From Aricia agestis (lineage: Eukaryota; Arthropoda; Insecta; Lepidoptera; Lycaenidae): a stretch of 64,000 bases of DNA. Positions 1-10,854 of this stretch are shown in pieces. The notes under the pieces were generated by a model, which had not been told where the DNA came from, did not search any database, and saw nothing but the letters and a program-made list of their open reading frames with translations. A program made the translations under genes and the position numbers. The stretch is from assembly GCF_905147365.1 (NCBI RefSeq), contig NC_056410.1:3695501-3759500 (forward strand). Direction: 5' to 3'. Within the stretch, counting starts at the first letter, position 1; each line of letters begins with the position of its first letter.

Positions 1-104
1 CAATATTATTATAGTAACCCTATAAATTTATATTTTTAATTTTTATTTTTACGGAGTTTATTGTATATGAGTGACTCCTATGTAATAGACATTAAAGTCC
101 TCAC

Positions 105-243
105 CTTTGTTGGCGACCTCCCAGGCGGTCTCGAAGGTCCACCGGTTCTCTTCCAGCGCGGTCTGGCCCTTGTCCATGTAGGAGAGCAGGTCGTGGGTCG
201 ACTCCGCCCGGTAGAACCGCCGAGAGCTGCGATCTCGAGACAT
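105..243 (-). CDS. GlyS: Glycogen synthase, first coding exon (gene runs off the left edge)
   Basis: Glycogen synthase adds glucose from UDP-glucose to growing glycogen in the cytoplasm. Only the first coding exon is visible: ATG at 241-243, 46 codons and one extra base, then a GTGAGG donor at 104. The peptide begins MSRDRSSRRFYRAEST and ends with WTFETAWEVANK, the start of the GT3 glycogen synthase domain in animals. The N-terminal FYRAEST block resembles the insect protein; the serine after Arg-Ala-Glu sits in the short regulatory N-terminal tail that is phosphorylated in animal synthases. Reading past the donor gives nonsense and then a stop, which supports the exon end. The next exon must lie left of the window. 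Identification rests on recalled family sequence; the block is very conserved, so confidence is high for the family. Confidence 0.85.
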
Positions 244-1018
244 TCTCGCTTGTTACCTGGCAAGAGAAAACAATAGTCTATAGGTACTAATATTATTAAA
301 TGCGTGTCTATCGGTTTCCTCTTCACGCTTTAACGGATGAACCGATTGAGATGAAATTTGGGATTGGGATACTTTATGAGGGTTTTTTGTTGCGGAAAAT
401 TTTAAGATAAGCGCGCCATAAGCAAATCGACGTCATCTAGTGTTGAATACAGATTCTCACAAAAAATTACATGTGCATTGACTATTGAGTGATTTGACGC
501 CTAAATCGAATTAAAAAAAAATACAGTGTACATTGAAAAGCAAACCGAAACTACTTGCAAAGTTTCGGTGAAACAAATAAGCGCGAAGCGCAGCGAGTCG
601 GGAGGCGTATCCATATAATAGGTACGTCATATTTTATAACAAAGTGCGCGATAGGTCGTAATATGCACGTACCCATCTACATGTTTTGTTACTTTGTATA
701 AAATGTATATATCTGGATCATACACGATCCATCATGGGCGCGTGAGTCACCCACGCCGAAGTCGTCGGCCGAACTTGACAATGCACGTGGCGAGTAATAC
801 GCCAGCCTTGCATAACCGATATTCTTATCGACATCATTAATCATTATCGCCGCTAGTGGCCCGCGGTTCATTTATAAGTAGAAATTGATAGCGGGCTGTT
901 TTATAACGGGCTTATGCCGAGTTTCTGAGGTTTTATCTTTTCATGGGATAATCACGTCGGCGACAAACCCTAGAAATATACGGAAAAACCTCTATACCTC
1001 GGAAGTCGGAAATCAGAC
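244..1018. other. Upstream of GlyS; no gene seen
   Basis: Presumed 5' flank of glycogen synthase. Positions about 300-400 match the style of a dispersed lepidopteran repeat (the 'cctcttcacgctt' block recurs near 59827). The rest shows no ORF or structure I can support, and no clear promoter motif. Confidence 0.5.
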
Positions 1019-1190
1019 ATTAATTCCCTGTACCGTTATTCGAAGCTTATTTAATTGAGATAGGCACTACGTTTCCCGCCATTATATCCATACTGTTGTC
1101 TTCCGGTTACTCCCACTTTCGTCCCACCATGGTGAAGAGGTAGGGAGAGTTTATAAAAGCGAGCTAACTCGTCTGCCAGTTCATTGGCGT
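1019..1190 (+). repeat. Left inverted terminal repeat of the DIRS element
   Basis: Bases about 1035-1188 are the near-perfect reverse complement of 5890-6043. The outermost 16 bases (ATTAATTCCCTGTACC) are not in the right arm but recur inverted in the internal complementary region. Confidence 0.85.
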
Positions 1191-1226
1191 CTTGTTTCCC
1201 GCCCGATACGGTAGTGTTTTTGAACA

Positions 1227-1390
1227 CAGGTATAAGTGCAATTTATTTCAAGGAATTAAACATGTATAAGTGCAATTTATTTCAAGGAATTACACAGGTA
1301 TAAGTGCAATTTATTTCAAGGAATTACACAGGTATAAGTGCAATTTATTTCAAGGAATTACACAGGTATAATTGAATTTATTTCAAGGAA
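1227..1390 (+). repeat. Tandem repeat, about 37-bp unit, 5 copies
   Basis: The unit contains GGTATAAGTGCAATTTATTT followed by CAAGGAATTA. The middle copies are nearly identical and the last is degenerate. It lies just inside the left terminal repeat of the DIRS element, where transcription and Gag leader sequences would start. Confidence 0.85.
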
Positions 1391-2290
1391 TAATAATAAA
1401 TAAATATCTACAGGTATGTTATATTCTTTTAATATTAATTAAATTAAATATATTTTAATACAAGAAATAAAAAATATGATAAAGTATCTACTAATTTAAT
1501 AATTTATTTTGTTAATATAATGACAACTGTTTTTAATTATATTTTAATTAATTATTACTATCGATGAAAAAAGTATAAAATATTTTGCATCTTATTTTTC
1601 TTTAACGGATTTTCCGTTCAGATAAAAATTATCATTTACAAATTTTATTTATCACTTACAAGTTTATAAACAATTTTAGTTTAACATAATGAAATTATTA
1701 ATTTAATGACTAGCTTTTCAGCATTTTATTTTTAAGACGAATGGAAATGCTAGTAAAATATGTGAAAATGGTTGATACCAGTTGCAGATCCATCTGCACC
1801 GCGACGTACTTTCTAATTTCTAGCTCCGATAGTGACAGCTCATCCACTAGCTCTTCAGACTCCGCTAAGCACCGTAGTAAAAAAAGGAGGGGGCAAACGC
1901 ACGTGCCACTCAGACCGTAAATACTAACAGATGTACAAAGAAATTACTGACATTATAGTTGCAGCCGCATCAGAATAATACTCAGTATTTAAATAAGGAA
2001 CCATCGGTTCCTAAATCCTCAGAAAATCATTAAAGCTTTTATGTAATCTCCAACATCTAGACGACGCCTCTTAGAGTGATATAAGGTATGCAGTGGCACT
2101 TATCTATCATCTCCAAGATTCACGAGCTTGGAGACTAATGAAGTAATTCTAAATCTCCAATCCTCCGGCCATGTAAGGCTTTTGGAGCGCTTACTATGTG
2201 CGCCATAAAACAACACGATTACAAAAACCACTCACTGACGTCACAAAATGGTTTAAGGAGGAGAATCCGGATTACACGCAATAAAAATTA

Positions 2291-2514
2291 TCAGCGGGGC
2301 TAAAATGGTCGTTTTGGAGAATCATATTATGAATCATAATATGATTCATTTTATTTGTTTATTTATTAATCACAAAATGGTCACTCTGCAGTCTGCTTGC
2401 AATTCATGGCTAGTAGGTAATTTGTACTAATTTGACATTCGTCAGTTTGACTGTTTTGACGATTCAGTTTCTGAATTGATTTTAGAGGAATTGCGACCAT
2501 TTTAGCTCCGCTGA
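2291..2514. mobile_element. MITE inserted in the DIRS Gag region
   Basis: Terminal inverted repeats TCAGCGG(G/A)GCTAAAATGGTCG at 2291 and its complement ending at 2514. An internal palindrome lies at about 2323-2349. No coding potential. No convincing target duplication at the ends. Confidence 0.6.
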
Positions 2515-3145
2515 ACTTTTTTCTGTAGGTGAATATCAGAGAATCTTCTCAGATACGTTGCATATTATATGTCGTCACCGACGTGAGATTATAACAAAAC
2601 AAGTTCGCGATCCGACGATTAATACGTCTATAGTAGACGAAGCGTGGTAAGGCAAGCTGGTAGTCGGAAGTGTTTTGGCTTCTGAGGAAATCGCGTGCGG
2701 TCACCTTGCAGGCAGAGGGTAAAAAGCCCAGCGTCTCCTTTCAGGAGCACGCATCTCATAAAAAACCCTTACAGGGTTGTTGTGGTTGTTACTCAAACGA
2801 TCTGCCAACGCAAGCTAGCAGTCACCACTGCTCTCACTCAGTCCTACCGAGTAATCGTGGGTCATTTCGTGGACGTGGCATATCACGTAACCACTTTAAA
2901 CAGGCGACGTCGTTTTTGACACGAAATATCAGGCCGGTCGTCTCGCTCAATATGTGGATTAATGGAGGCAGTTGGGAGCACCAGAAACAATACTGAAAAT
3001 AATTTCCAGGTATCGTATACCATTTCGCAAGAAATTTCGCCCCCTTATTTATGTGGGGATGCAAAAAAAGAACAGTACAAATTATTCCTCGTTCTCGCGA
3101 CATGACTGCCACTATCCATAAAATAAGCGAAAGCATCTTGGAGCT

Positions 3146-4870
3146 ATGCAATCCATCTCCAAGCTTACCTTCGTCAACGTTTTTAGTACGCAAAACGGAC
3201 GGTACTGCACAGCCTGTCTTCAACTAAGGGCTCTGAATTACTACATCAAAACAACGAAGTTCAAACTTCTGAACATGTTTTGGGTTCCAGATTTTCTTCA
3301 GCCGGGAGACTGGCTCTACAAAGTGGATCTGACGCAGGTATGCTTTCACGTTCGAGTCTCGTAGATTCTAACACTTGATATATCAAAAGCAACTTTGGGA
3401 AATGACGTGTCTACTATTGACTGAGTACTGCTCTTGCTTTCGCGACAATAACCAACTGGGTGGCTCAAGTTCTTCGCAAAAGGTATTCGTATCATAATTT
3501 ATCAGGCCGAGCAAAGCGAGCCCTAGAATATCCCACAACATTTTGTGGTACACTTTACGGAAAAACTATCACGCCTATTGATTTGTGCTTTAATATAGTA
3601 ATATTATGTCAGTCAAGGTCAAATGAGTTAAGGAGACATAATATGTTCATGTTGCCGTATAAACCTTAGAATTTTTAGGATGGATTATCAACAAAGAAAA
3701 AGCGATCCTTGTTCCATTTAAGTCAATAGTTTATTTAGGAGTCGAGTGGAATCCTACTACTAATATAAAGCGAGTTCCTATAGAGAAATTACAAATTCTA
3801 AAAACCAAAAATTTGTGAAATTCATAAAAAGCAACGTGTACCTATCCCTTAAAGAGATACAGAGCTTAGTTGGTCTATAAAACTTTGTTAGTTTTACTGT
3901 ACCCACAGGTCAGCTCAATTTCCGCGCGCTTTTGATGCTGCTCAACAGAATGTTAAAATCGGGCACCAGATGACGTACGATTCCGGCAGACGCCAGGAAC
4001 ATTTTGGATTGGTGGCTCGAGAATTGTCGTAAGCCTTCGGCTATTCATATGTCTTCACCATTGCATTATCTTACAGCTGAAACTGATGCTTCTGACATCG
4101 CATGGGGCGCTCGTCTTAATAATTTAAGCCTGTTTTTTGTCGCAAGACAAAATCATGCTCCATTGTAATCAGAAAGAAATATTAGCTATGTCAAAAGTTT
4201 TTCAAAGTCATCATAAAATAATGACTAATAATACAGTTTTAGTACAAAGCGACAATAAAACCGTAATCGCATACCTTCGTCACGAAGGTGGCACCAAATC
4301 TCAAAAACTTAGGATCTAAGAACGATATCAAATACACCTCAGTTTTTCACATTCCAGGGATTTACAACAGCCACGCCGACAATTTGTCAAAGCTTTGTCG
4401 GAAACCAGAGTGGCATTTGACGTCCGAATGGACAAATAAAATTTTCAGCAGATAGGGCATTCCAGTGATCGACTTCTTTGCTTTCAGTCGGGTGCATGTG
4501 GTAACGAACAACATTTCTCTTGATTTAATCAACCCTGGGGCGCTCTTTCTAGACTCCTTTTTACTGCAGTGGATTTTCCAGTTAGCTTGGATATTTCCGC
4601 CACAATGTCTAATACCCAAAGTTTTGAATCATCTCGATCACGCACAGGGAATATATTTGCTGGTAGTCCCCCGCTGGAGCAAAGTCTACTGGCGATCAGA
4701 TCTGAAAGCCCGAGCGACTGTCGCCCCATACACAATTCCACGCCTGAACAAGTTCCTCATCGACGCGTCGACGGGTCTGCCATCACCCGAGGTCCACAAG
4801 ATGACACTGGTAGTTCAGAAATCCGAAATATGGAGGTGGAGTCAGCGCTTAAGAACCTGGAGCAAACCGT
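3146..4870 (+). pseudogene. DIRS reverse transcriptase / RNase H relic
   Basis: Scattered frames keep DIRS-like blocks in the correct order. At about 3285-3360 is 'PGDWLYKVDLTQ', the RT block before the catalytic region. At about 3670-3770 is a 'FLGWIINKEKA' / 'VYLGVEWN' block. At about 4137-4319 is an RNase H stretch with 'QSDNKTVIAYLRHEGG', and at about 4465-4830 the downstream 'RLNKFLIDASTGLP' region. The catalytic YLDD-type motif is not visible; an unrelated stretch of about 190 bp at 3480-3670 may be an insertion. Frameshifts and stops separate every block, so no functional product is possible. Confidence 0.7.
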
Positions 4871-4879
4871 AAGTAGATC

Positions 4880-5610
4880 TTCTATGTATGTCATGGCACT
4901 CATCTCGTAATTCTACACAAAAAAGCTTATGTTGCTTGGAAACGATGGCTACACTGGTCAAACCAAAATCAAGTCGATTCATGTAATCCACGGGGTGAAG
5001 GTGTAGCCAGGTTTTTATCAGACCTAAGTCGGTTGTTTCAACTCTTTGTAACTTGAATTCGGCTGGAGAAATTAGTTCTTATATTATAGTTGAGTAAATG
5101 TTAAAATCCATAGCTTTACAAAAACCTACAAGCTTAAAACCACCAATATGGAATATAGATAGTTTGGCATCATATCTAAGCAATTACGCTTTAGAACATG
5201 ACAACCCTTTTCAAGTAAAAAGTCATATAGCCGTTTTACTGCTCTTATGTTCTGGTAGAACAATAATTTATGTTTAACCCTGCTAAAGATTGATAATGGC
5301 CATTGTATACAAAATACAAATGAAATAATATTTTTTGCCCATCTTTTGGTTCAAAAACTGACTTTTCTGATTACAGGCAATCTTGACCTAATAAAGAACT
5401 ATTGAGGTACTCGATTCTAGGCGGAATACAATTACATTACATTTTACATAATTTATTATTATTTGCAGAGGTCGGATTAAACCTGCCTCAAGGACCATTA
5501 TTTCAGGATGGATCGAATCCCTTTTCAAAGATGTGGGTATAACTGCTACGCAGGGAAGTATTTGATCAGCAGTTGCATTGAAAAATTGGGTGGACAATTT
5601 TCCAATATAA
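4880..5610 (+). pseudogene. DIRS tyrosine recombinase relic
   Basis: Short stretches such as 'IWNIDSLASYLSNYAL' and 'VLLLLCSGR' (about 5140-5260), and 'QGPLFQDG' followed by 'SAVALKNWVDN' (about 5480-5600), resemble the DIRS recombinase domain in order and spacing. It is interrupted by several stops. Position upstream of the internal complementary region fits DIRS architecture. The active-site tyrosine cannot be assigned. Confidence 0.55.
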
Positions 5611-5757
5611 ATTATTTATATTAGGGGAAATTGGCGATCCCATAGTAGTTGGTACTACTGGTTGTTAAAAATAAACTATTTGATTTATATTATATTTTTC
5701 ACATTGGCGTCTAATTTACATTCCGTAAACTTTCGTTCCCACCAGGCGATAACAAAC

Positions 5758-5858
5758 AATTCTCAATTAAATAAGCTTCGAATAACGGTACAGGGAATTA
5801 ATAGTGGCGTTTTACCTACCAATAAAACGCATATTAATTTACTTACCTTATTCGAAGC
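5758..5858 (-). repeat. DIRS internal complementary region
   Basis: 5758-5802 is the reverse complement of the left terminus (1019-1060). It is followed directly, after a shared AAT, by the reverse complement of the right terminus (6036-6091). In DIRS1 this region is thought to template circularisation of the cDNA. Confidence 0.85.
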
Positions 5859-5887
5859 TTATAGTTTAAATTCTGCCTGGTGAGTAT

Positions 5888-6091
5888 AGACGCAATAAAC
5901 TGGCAGACGAGTTAGCTCGCTTTTATAAACTCTCCCTACCTCTTCACCATGGTGGGACGAAAGTGGGAGTAACCGGAAGACAACAGTATGGATATAATGG
6001 CGGGAAACGTAGTGCCTATCTCAATTAAATAAGCTTCGAATAAGGTAAGTAAATTAATATGCGTTTTATTGGTAGGTAAAACGCCACTATT
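5888..6091 (-). repeat. Right inverted terminal repeat of the DIRS element
   Basis: Reverse complement of the left arm up to about 6043, followed by a 48-base right-specific extension ending CGCCACTATT at 6091. That extension is copied inverted inside the internal complementary region. Confidence 0.85.
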
Positions 6092-6779
6092 ACTGGTGTA
6101 AGGAACAATAGTTTAAATAATTATTTTTACAAAGTTTTGCTACAATTCGTAGCCAATAAGGTTTCCGTGTCTTGCGTGTGTTAAAGTTAAACTTGTGCTT
6201 TCACCGTTGAAATGTCAGAGTTATGTCCATAAACGTAAATTTAAATACTAAAATCCGGAAGCATAATTTTGTATTTGATGTAATTAAATGCACGGCGTGT
6301 AACTAAGAGCTTGCATTTACAGTAAGAAAGAGAAATGGTCCTTCGAGCGTAAGTGGAGCATACGCCATCATGGCAGTTAATTTCTAATGTTCGTGTATAA
6401 AAATGGGTTATAGCTATACACTTTCTTTCTTTGCATTGTAAGTAATTTACTAACTGGCCTTAGGTGCCTCCACATTAGGTCGCCAATAGTGCGGCAGCAA
6501 TGCAAATTTCTATACCAGCTATACTCAAACTGCGTACTGCGCCGGGACTTTATCACTTATCAGTGGCCCGCGTGAGGTTTTAAAATAGTACTTTAGTACT
6601 ATTTTGAATTTCACGCCCACCGACAAAATGGTACAAAGTCATCGTGAAAGTCGTAAAAAAATTCCAAAGCTTTTTTTTACTCTACAAAATATTGGTTGTG
6701 GCCCGTCGCACGCGAAACCAAGACCAAAACGTGTTTTTGGCCCGTATAGAAAAAGATTGAGTACTACTATTCTATACTA
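6092..6779. other. Non-coding gap after the DIRS element
   Basis: I see no supported gene. Open frames here lack homology and codon structure. A short palindromic stretch ('tagtactttagtacta') lies near 6588-6603. Confidence 0.4.
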
Positions 6780-7230
6780 TAAAGGGCAGCGCGACAGCCG
6801 AAGACTCTTTTTAGCGTTCCGTACCCAAAGGGTAAAAACGGGACCCTATTACTGAGACTTCGATGTCTGTCCGTCTGTCAAGGATGTGATGTCAATTTTA
6901 TTTTTAAAGATATTGACTCCAGAGATATTATCAAGACTTTCAAATCAAGTAATATTAAAAGTACCACTGATCTCTGGGGTATGTCCACAAAAATTATAAA
7001 ATCAGTAATTGACATCATTGCCCCTTACCTAGCCTTAGTTTTTAATAATTGTATTAAAAATGGTGTGTTCCCAGACTTAATGAAGCACAGCAAGGTGATG
7101 CCTCTATTTAAAGCTGGGAAGAAATCAGACCCAGCCAACTATAGACCAATATCCATATTGCCGACTTTAAGTAAAATCTTTGAAAAAATAATTTTAAATC
7201 AATTACTTGCTCACTTTAACTCAAAGTACC

Positions 7231-7526
7231 TGGATGACCGAGCTTTGCTCGGTATAGCAAACACTCATTGACTTCGTGTTACTTAACAACGCCACCTGCT
7301 GGAATAGCTTTAGCTGTTGTTGTGTCATTAAAGCAATTAGTTGCTTACAAAATAGTATTATTATTCGCCAATAGATGTCAGGAAAAGCAGTATTTTTCAG
7401 TTTATCGATTATCGATAAAACACGAATAAAAATACATTTTCTAAAAATGATTCCTAGCTAGATCGATTTATCGCCACCGAAACCCCCTATATACTAAATT
7501 TAATGAAAATCGTTGGAGCCGATTCC

Positions 7527-7531
<5 letters not shown>
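7231..7531 (+). repeat. Interspersed repeat copy 1, inside the LINE
   Basis: Begins 'TACCTGGATGACCGAGCTTT' and ends 'GGAGCCGATTCCGAGAT'. About 90% of the bases match copy 2 at 29818-30120. GACCGAGC..GCTCGGT forms a short hairpin at the start. The family is not identified; the TA-rich tail suggests a retroposed element. Confidence 0.75.

Positions 7532-7620
<89 letters not shown>
7531..7620 (+). repeat. (TA)n microsatellite, about 45 units
   Basis: Uninterrupted TA dinucleotides directly at the 3' end of the interspersed repeat. Copy 2 (about 30128) has only a short TA run at the same place, so this looks like an expanded tail. The Tyr-Ile ORFs read through it are artefacts. Confidence 0.95.
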
Positions 7621-7625
<5 letters not shown>

Positions 7626-9305
7626 GATGCACTTGGTATTTTCTGCGATCTCTCTAAAGCATTTGACTGTGTGGAGTATGATAAAACTACACTATTATGG
7701 TATAAGGGGCACGGCACTTAAACTTTTTTAATCTTACCTTACAAATAGAACGCAGAGGGTGGAAGTTAACTCCATAAGGTCTAATGGAACCAAAATAAAA
7801 CTAGGTGTGCCACAAGGGTCCATTTTAGGCCCTTTTCTTTTTCTCATTTACCTTATCTAGTTAAAGATAAGCATGAGATAGTACTTTTTGCTGATGACAC
7901 TTCACAAATTTTTAATGTGATGAGGCGACAATTTAATTATGACGAGGTAAATAGTGCTCTCTCAAAAATAGTACATTGGTTTAATGCTAATAATTTACTT
8001 TTGAACTCAAATAAAACAAAATGTTTAAAATTTATCTTGCCAAATGTTAGGCATGTACAAACCAATGTACTCATGACACCACCATATTCCTAGGCATAAC
8101 GCTGGATTGTAAGTTACAATGGGGTCCACATATTGCAAAACTGGCAGATAAGCTTAGTTCTGCAGCATATGCTCTTAAAACAATTCGTGAAATCACTGAT
8201 ATAGAGACCGCACGATTAGTTTACTTTAGTTACTTTCATAGCATAATGTCTTACGGCATCCTCTTGTGGGGAAACGCGGTGGACATTAATACAATATTTG
8301 TGCTTCAGAAGCGAGCTATTCGTTCTATTTATAAGATGTCGTCTTTTGAATCTCTAAGAGAAAAATTTTAAGAAATAAGAATTCTGACCGTCGCATCTCA
8401 ATACATTTTGGAAAATCTCTTATATGTTAGAAAGAACATAAATATTTTCAAAAAGAAAAGTGATTATCATAATGTAAATACTAGAAATAAGAATAAGTTA
8501 GCAATACCAATGTTCAGACTAGCCAAAGTAAGCAAATCCTTTAAAGGCCAATGTATACGCCTATACAATAAAATCCCAGAAAATGTTCAAAATCTACCTT
8601 TAGACAAATTTAAAAAAGCAGTTAAAGAGCGTTTGTGTGCTAAAGCGTATTATAAAGTCAATGACTTCGAGGACAGCACATCTTGGGAATAGGGTGGCTC
8701 CATGCAGGTTACTTTTCTTTTATTTTTGCTACATAGCTGTAAGCCATAACTTTGTAATTTTCCATTTTTTTAGTAAAAGATGGCCCCGTGCGAGTTTCTT
8801 ACGCGGGTTCTTCTCTGCGGGGTAGTACCCGAACCGGTGGTAGGCAACGTAGTTTCTTCGTTCGACTTTCAAAAAGTGTATCATGATACCCATTTCGAAT
8901 AAAAAGATATTTTATTTATTATTATATGTATGTCTCCAGGCTGTAACTCAAGAACCGCTATAGCTAGACTTCTGAAATTTTCACAGATTATGTATTTCTG
9001 GTGCCGCCATAACAACAACAAATACTAAAAACAAAATAAAGTTAATATTTAAGGGGGCTCCCATACAACAAACATCATTTTTTTGGTCTTTTTGACTCGT
9101 AATCCATAATGGCAACATATAGACACTTGAAATTTTCACAAAATCCTCTATTTTATGTGTTATTTAATATTAAAGAACAAAATTAAAATAAAATGAATAA
9201 TTTAGGGGGGTCCCATACAAAAAACAACATTTTTTCCTTATTTTCGTTCTATAACGGTACGGAACCGTTTGTGCTCGAGTCTGACTCGCACTTGGCCGAT
9301 TATTA

Positions 9306-10854
9306 TTAGTATAGGAGTCGCGCTGCTGCCGCACTTAATGTGAAGGCACCCTTATTCGTCGTCCATAACATACCAATTAATTTCTTCATTGGTACATTCA
9401 TATTATTATTAATCTAGGATTGTTTTCTTTCGTTAATACATTGTTATCTTAAAATTACATAATTGTAGCGTAGTGACTACTAACCTATAGGTATTGTTAT
9501 ATTAATATCATATTATCGCGCGTTGTGAACGTCATAATAGTTCAACTCTACAACTTTGGTCTACGATTTCAAAATAATAATTATAATCACCATTCATCAT
9601 CAGTTTATAAATTGGTTCTTTGCAAATTTTCTCACTGTTAAATTTCTTTAAAGTGTGTATCACACAGTATCCAATAATTGTAAAGTTGTTGAGGTAAGAT
9701 CAACAGCGCTGGATAGCGTATAGAAGTAGTTAGCAATGACTTTACAAAAACCCTATACATCTACACCCTATGCACCCACGGGCTAGATGTTGCAATGGTT
9801 TGTGGAAGAAACCTTGACACATCTAGGTAACTGCTACTTTCACAGTTAACTCTCTACTCCAAATTTTTTTTTTCACTTTTGTATGGGCAAGCGCCCCAGC
9901 AGCGTAACAAGTCTCTCCATACAACTTTTATTTGGTCATATTGGTATAACAACATGTGGTATAATGTTTTCAATAAGCAGTTAATTTAGAAATTGTTTAT
10001 CTATGTATTACAGTATTTATGAGATGTAACCTTCAAAGATATTGGGACATTCAACAAAAGTTTAAAGTGGTTTGGAAATAGATAAAAAGTTTTGTTACTC
10101 GGGTGGGAACTTTCAACGTGTTACGTTCAGCACATCGCTCAATGTTTACACGGGAAATGTAACGTAGTAAAACTATTTTTGGCTCGACACATTGCTATCG
10201 TTGTCGTCGATGCCGATACGCGATAACATCGCGTTGCAACCGTAAAGTAATAAAATTCTACTTACCGATAAATATTATACTTATAGAAAACTCGAGGAGA
10301 AACAGGTTTGGTAGGGTTAAACTAAATAATAAGCACACAGCACACGTGGCACTACATGCAAGTGTTTGTAGAAAAATTATTACAACTATATTTTCGAATA
10401 TCTCATGTGTACGCGGGTAGGAAATTCAAATAAAAATAAAATTCGTACGCAGATCAAACGTCAAATAGATACGGAAACATGCGAAGGTCACCTTGAAACA
10501 TAAAATAAAAAACACCGGGCGCCAAATGTCAAATTTTGACAATGTGACATTTGACACTTCTTTTTTAATCATGTTTTTTTTCATACCAAGTTGGTTATCA
10601 AGGAACTTAGAGCTGTTGAAAGTTTGAAACTTATTATTTTATGGACCCAATGTATAATGGAGATCACTCCATTATACAAGTACGCTGGATCTATGATACC
10701 CACTTTTTTTTTTGTGCCATTTGAAGCGGAATCAGCGCCCCCATTATTAGGACCGAGAACTAAATTTGACGTAACCATTGGTAACCATGTATTTATTTTA
10801 ATCAAATTTTTTATTCTCTATGGCATAATGTTCGAATTGTTTTCGTGTTTTTAT
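9306..10854. other. Intergenic, no gene seen
   Basis: No supported coding region. A small inverted repeat built on AAATGTCAAA/TTTGACATTT lies at about 10516-10560, and a poly-T tract at 10704. The 131-aa open frame at 10591-10986 has no recognisable domain and runs into repeat sequence. Confidence 0.4.

Larger units (their letters stand above)
1019..6091 (+). mobile_element. DIRS-type tyrosine-recombinase retroelement, decayed but structurally near complete
   Basis: DIRS elements use reverse transcriptase and a tyrosine recombinase and make no target duplication. Here both ends carry an inverted repeat (about 1035-1188 against 5890-6043). An internal region at 5758-5858 is the reverse complement of the left terminus joined to that of the right terminus, sharing the trinucleotide AAT at the join. 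This is the DIRS internal complementary region, and it fixes the outer ends at ATT 1019 and ATT 6091. Between them, in order on the plus strand, are a Ser-rich Gag-like remnant (about 1740-1920), DIRS-like RT and RNase H, and a recombinase-like tail. Many stops and frameshifts show it is dead. A MITE (2291-2514) is inserted in the Gag region. No target duplication flanks it, as expected. Confidence 0.8.
6885..8925 (+). pseudogene. Non-LTR retrotransposon (LINE) reverse transcriptase, 5'-truncated and broken
   Basis: RT blocks appear in order on the plus strand: 'DPANYRPISILPTLSKIFEK' (about 7128-7190), 'FCDLSKAFDCV' (about 7640-7672), 'GVPQGSILGPFLFLIYL' (about 7805-7855), catalytic 'LFADDTSQIF' (about 7888-7915), then the thumb and C-terminal region to the stop at 8690. 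This order is that of CR1/Jockey-type LINEs. A foreign repeat is inserted at about 7231-7620, and the RT segment that should contain the 'FGF..G.ST' block is missing there. Several frameshifts and stops make it inactive. An AATAAA signal near 8899 precedes the 3' end. Confidence 0.8.
6780..9305. repeat. Dispersed lepidopteran repeat, split by a LINE
   Basis: The left part (about 6780-6885: 'gttccgtacccaaagggt', then 'gtctgtccgtctgtc') and the right part (about 8930-9305: 'gctgtaactcaagaaccgct', 'gggggctcccatacaa', ending 'gactcgcacttggccga') are two halves of one repeat. Related copies lie at 27660-28060 (opposite orientation) and 52140-52370. The LINE at 6885-8925 separates the halves. Confidence 0.65.

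Noticed and set aside
1227..1390. A CRISPR array (regular repeats)
   Set aside because: Repeats are directly adjacent without unique spacers, in a eukaryotic retroelement.
7487..7731. Open frames of Tyr-Ile repeats on both strands
   Set aside because: They are read through the (TA)n microsatellite and have no coding meaning.
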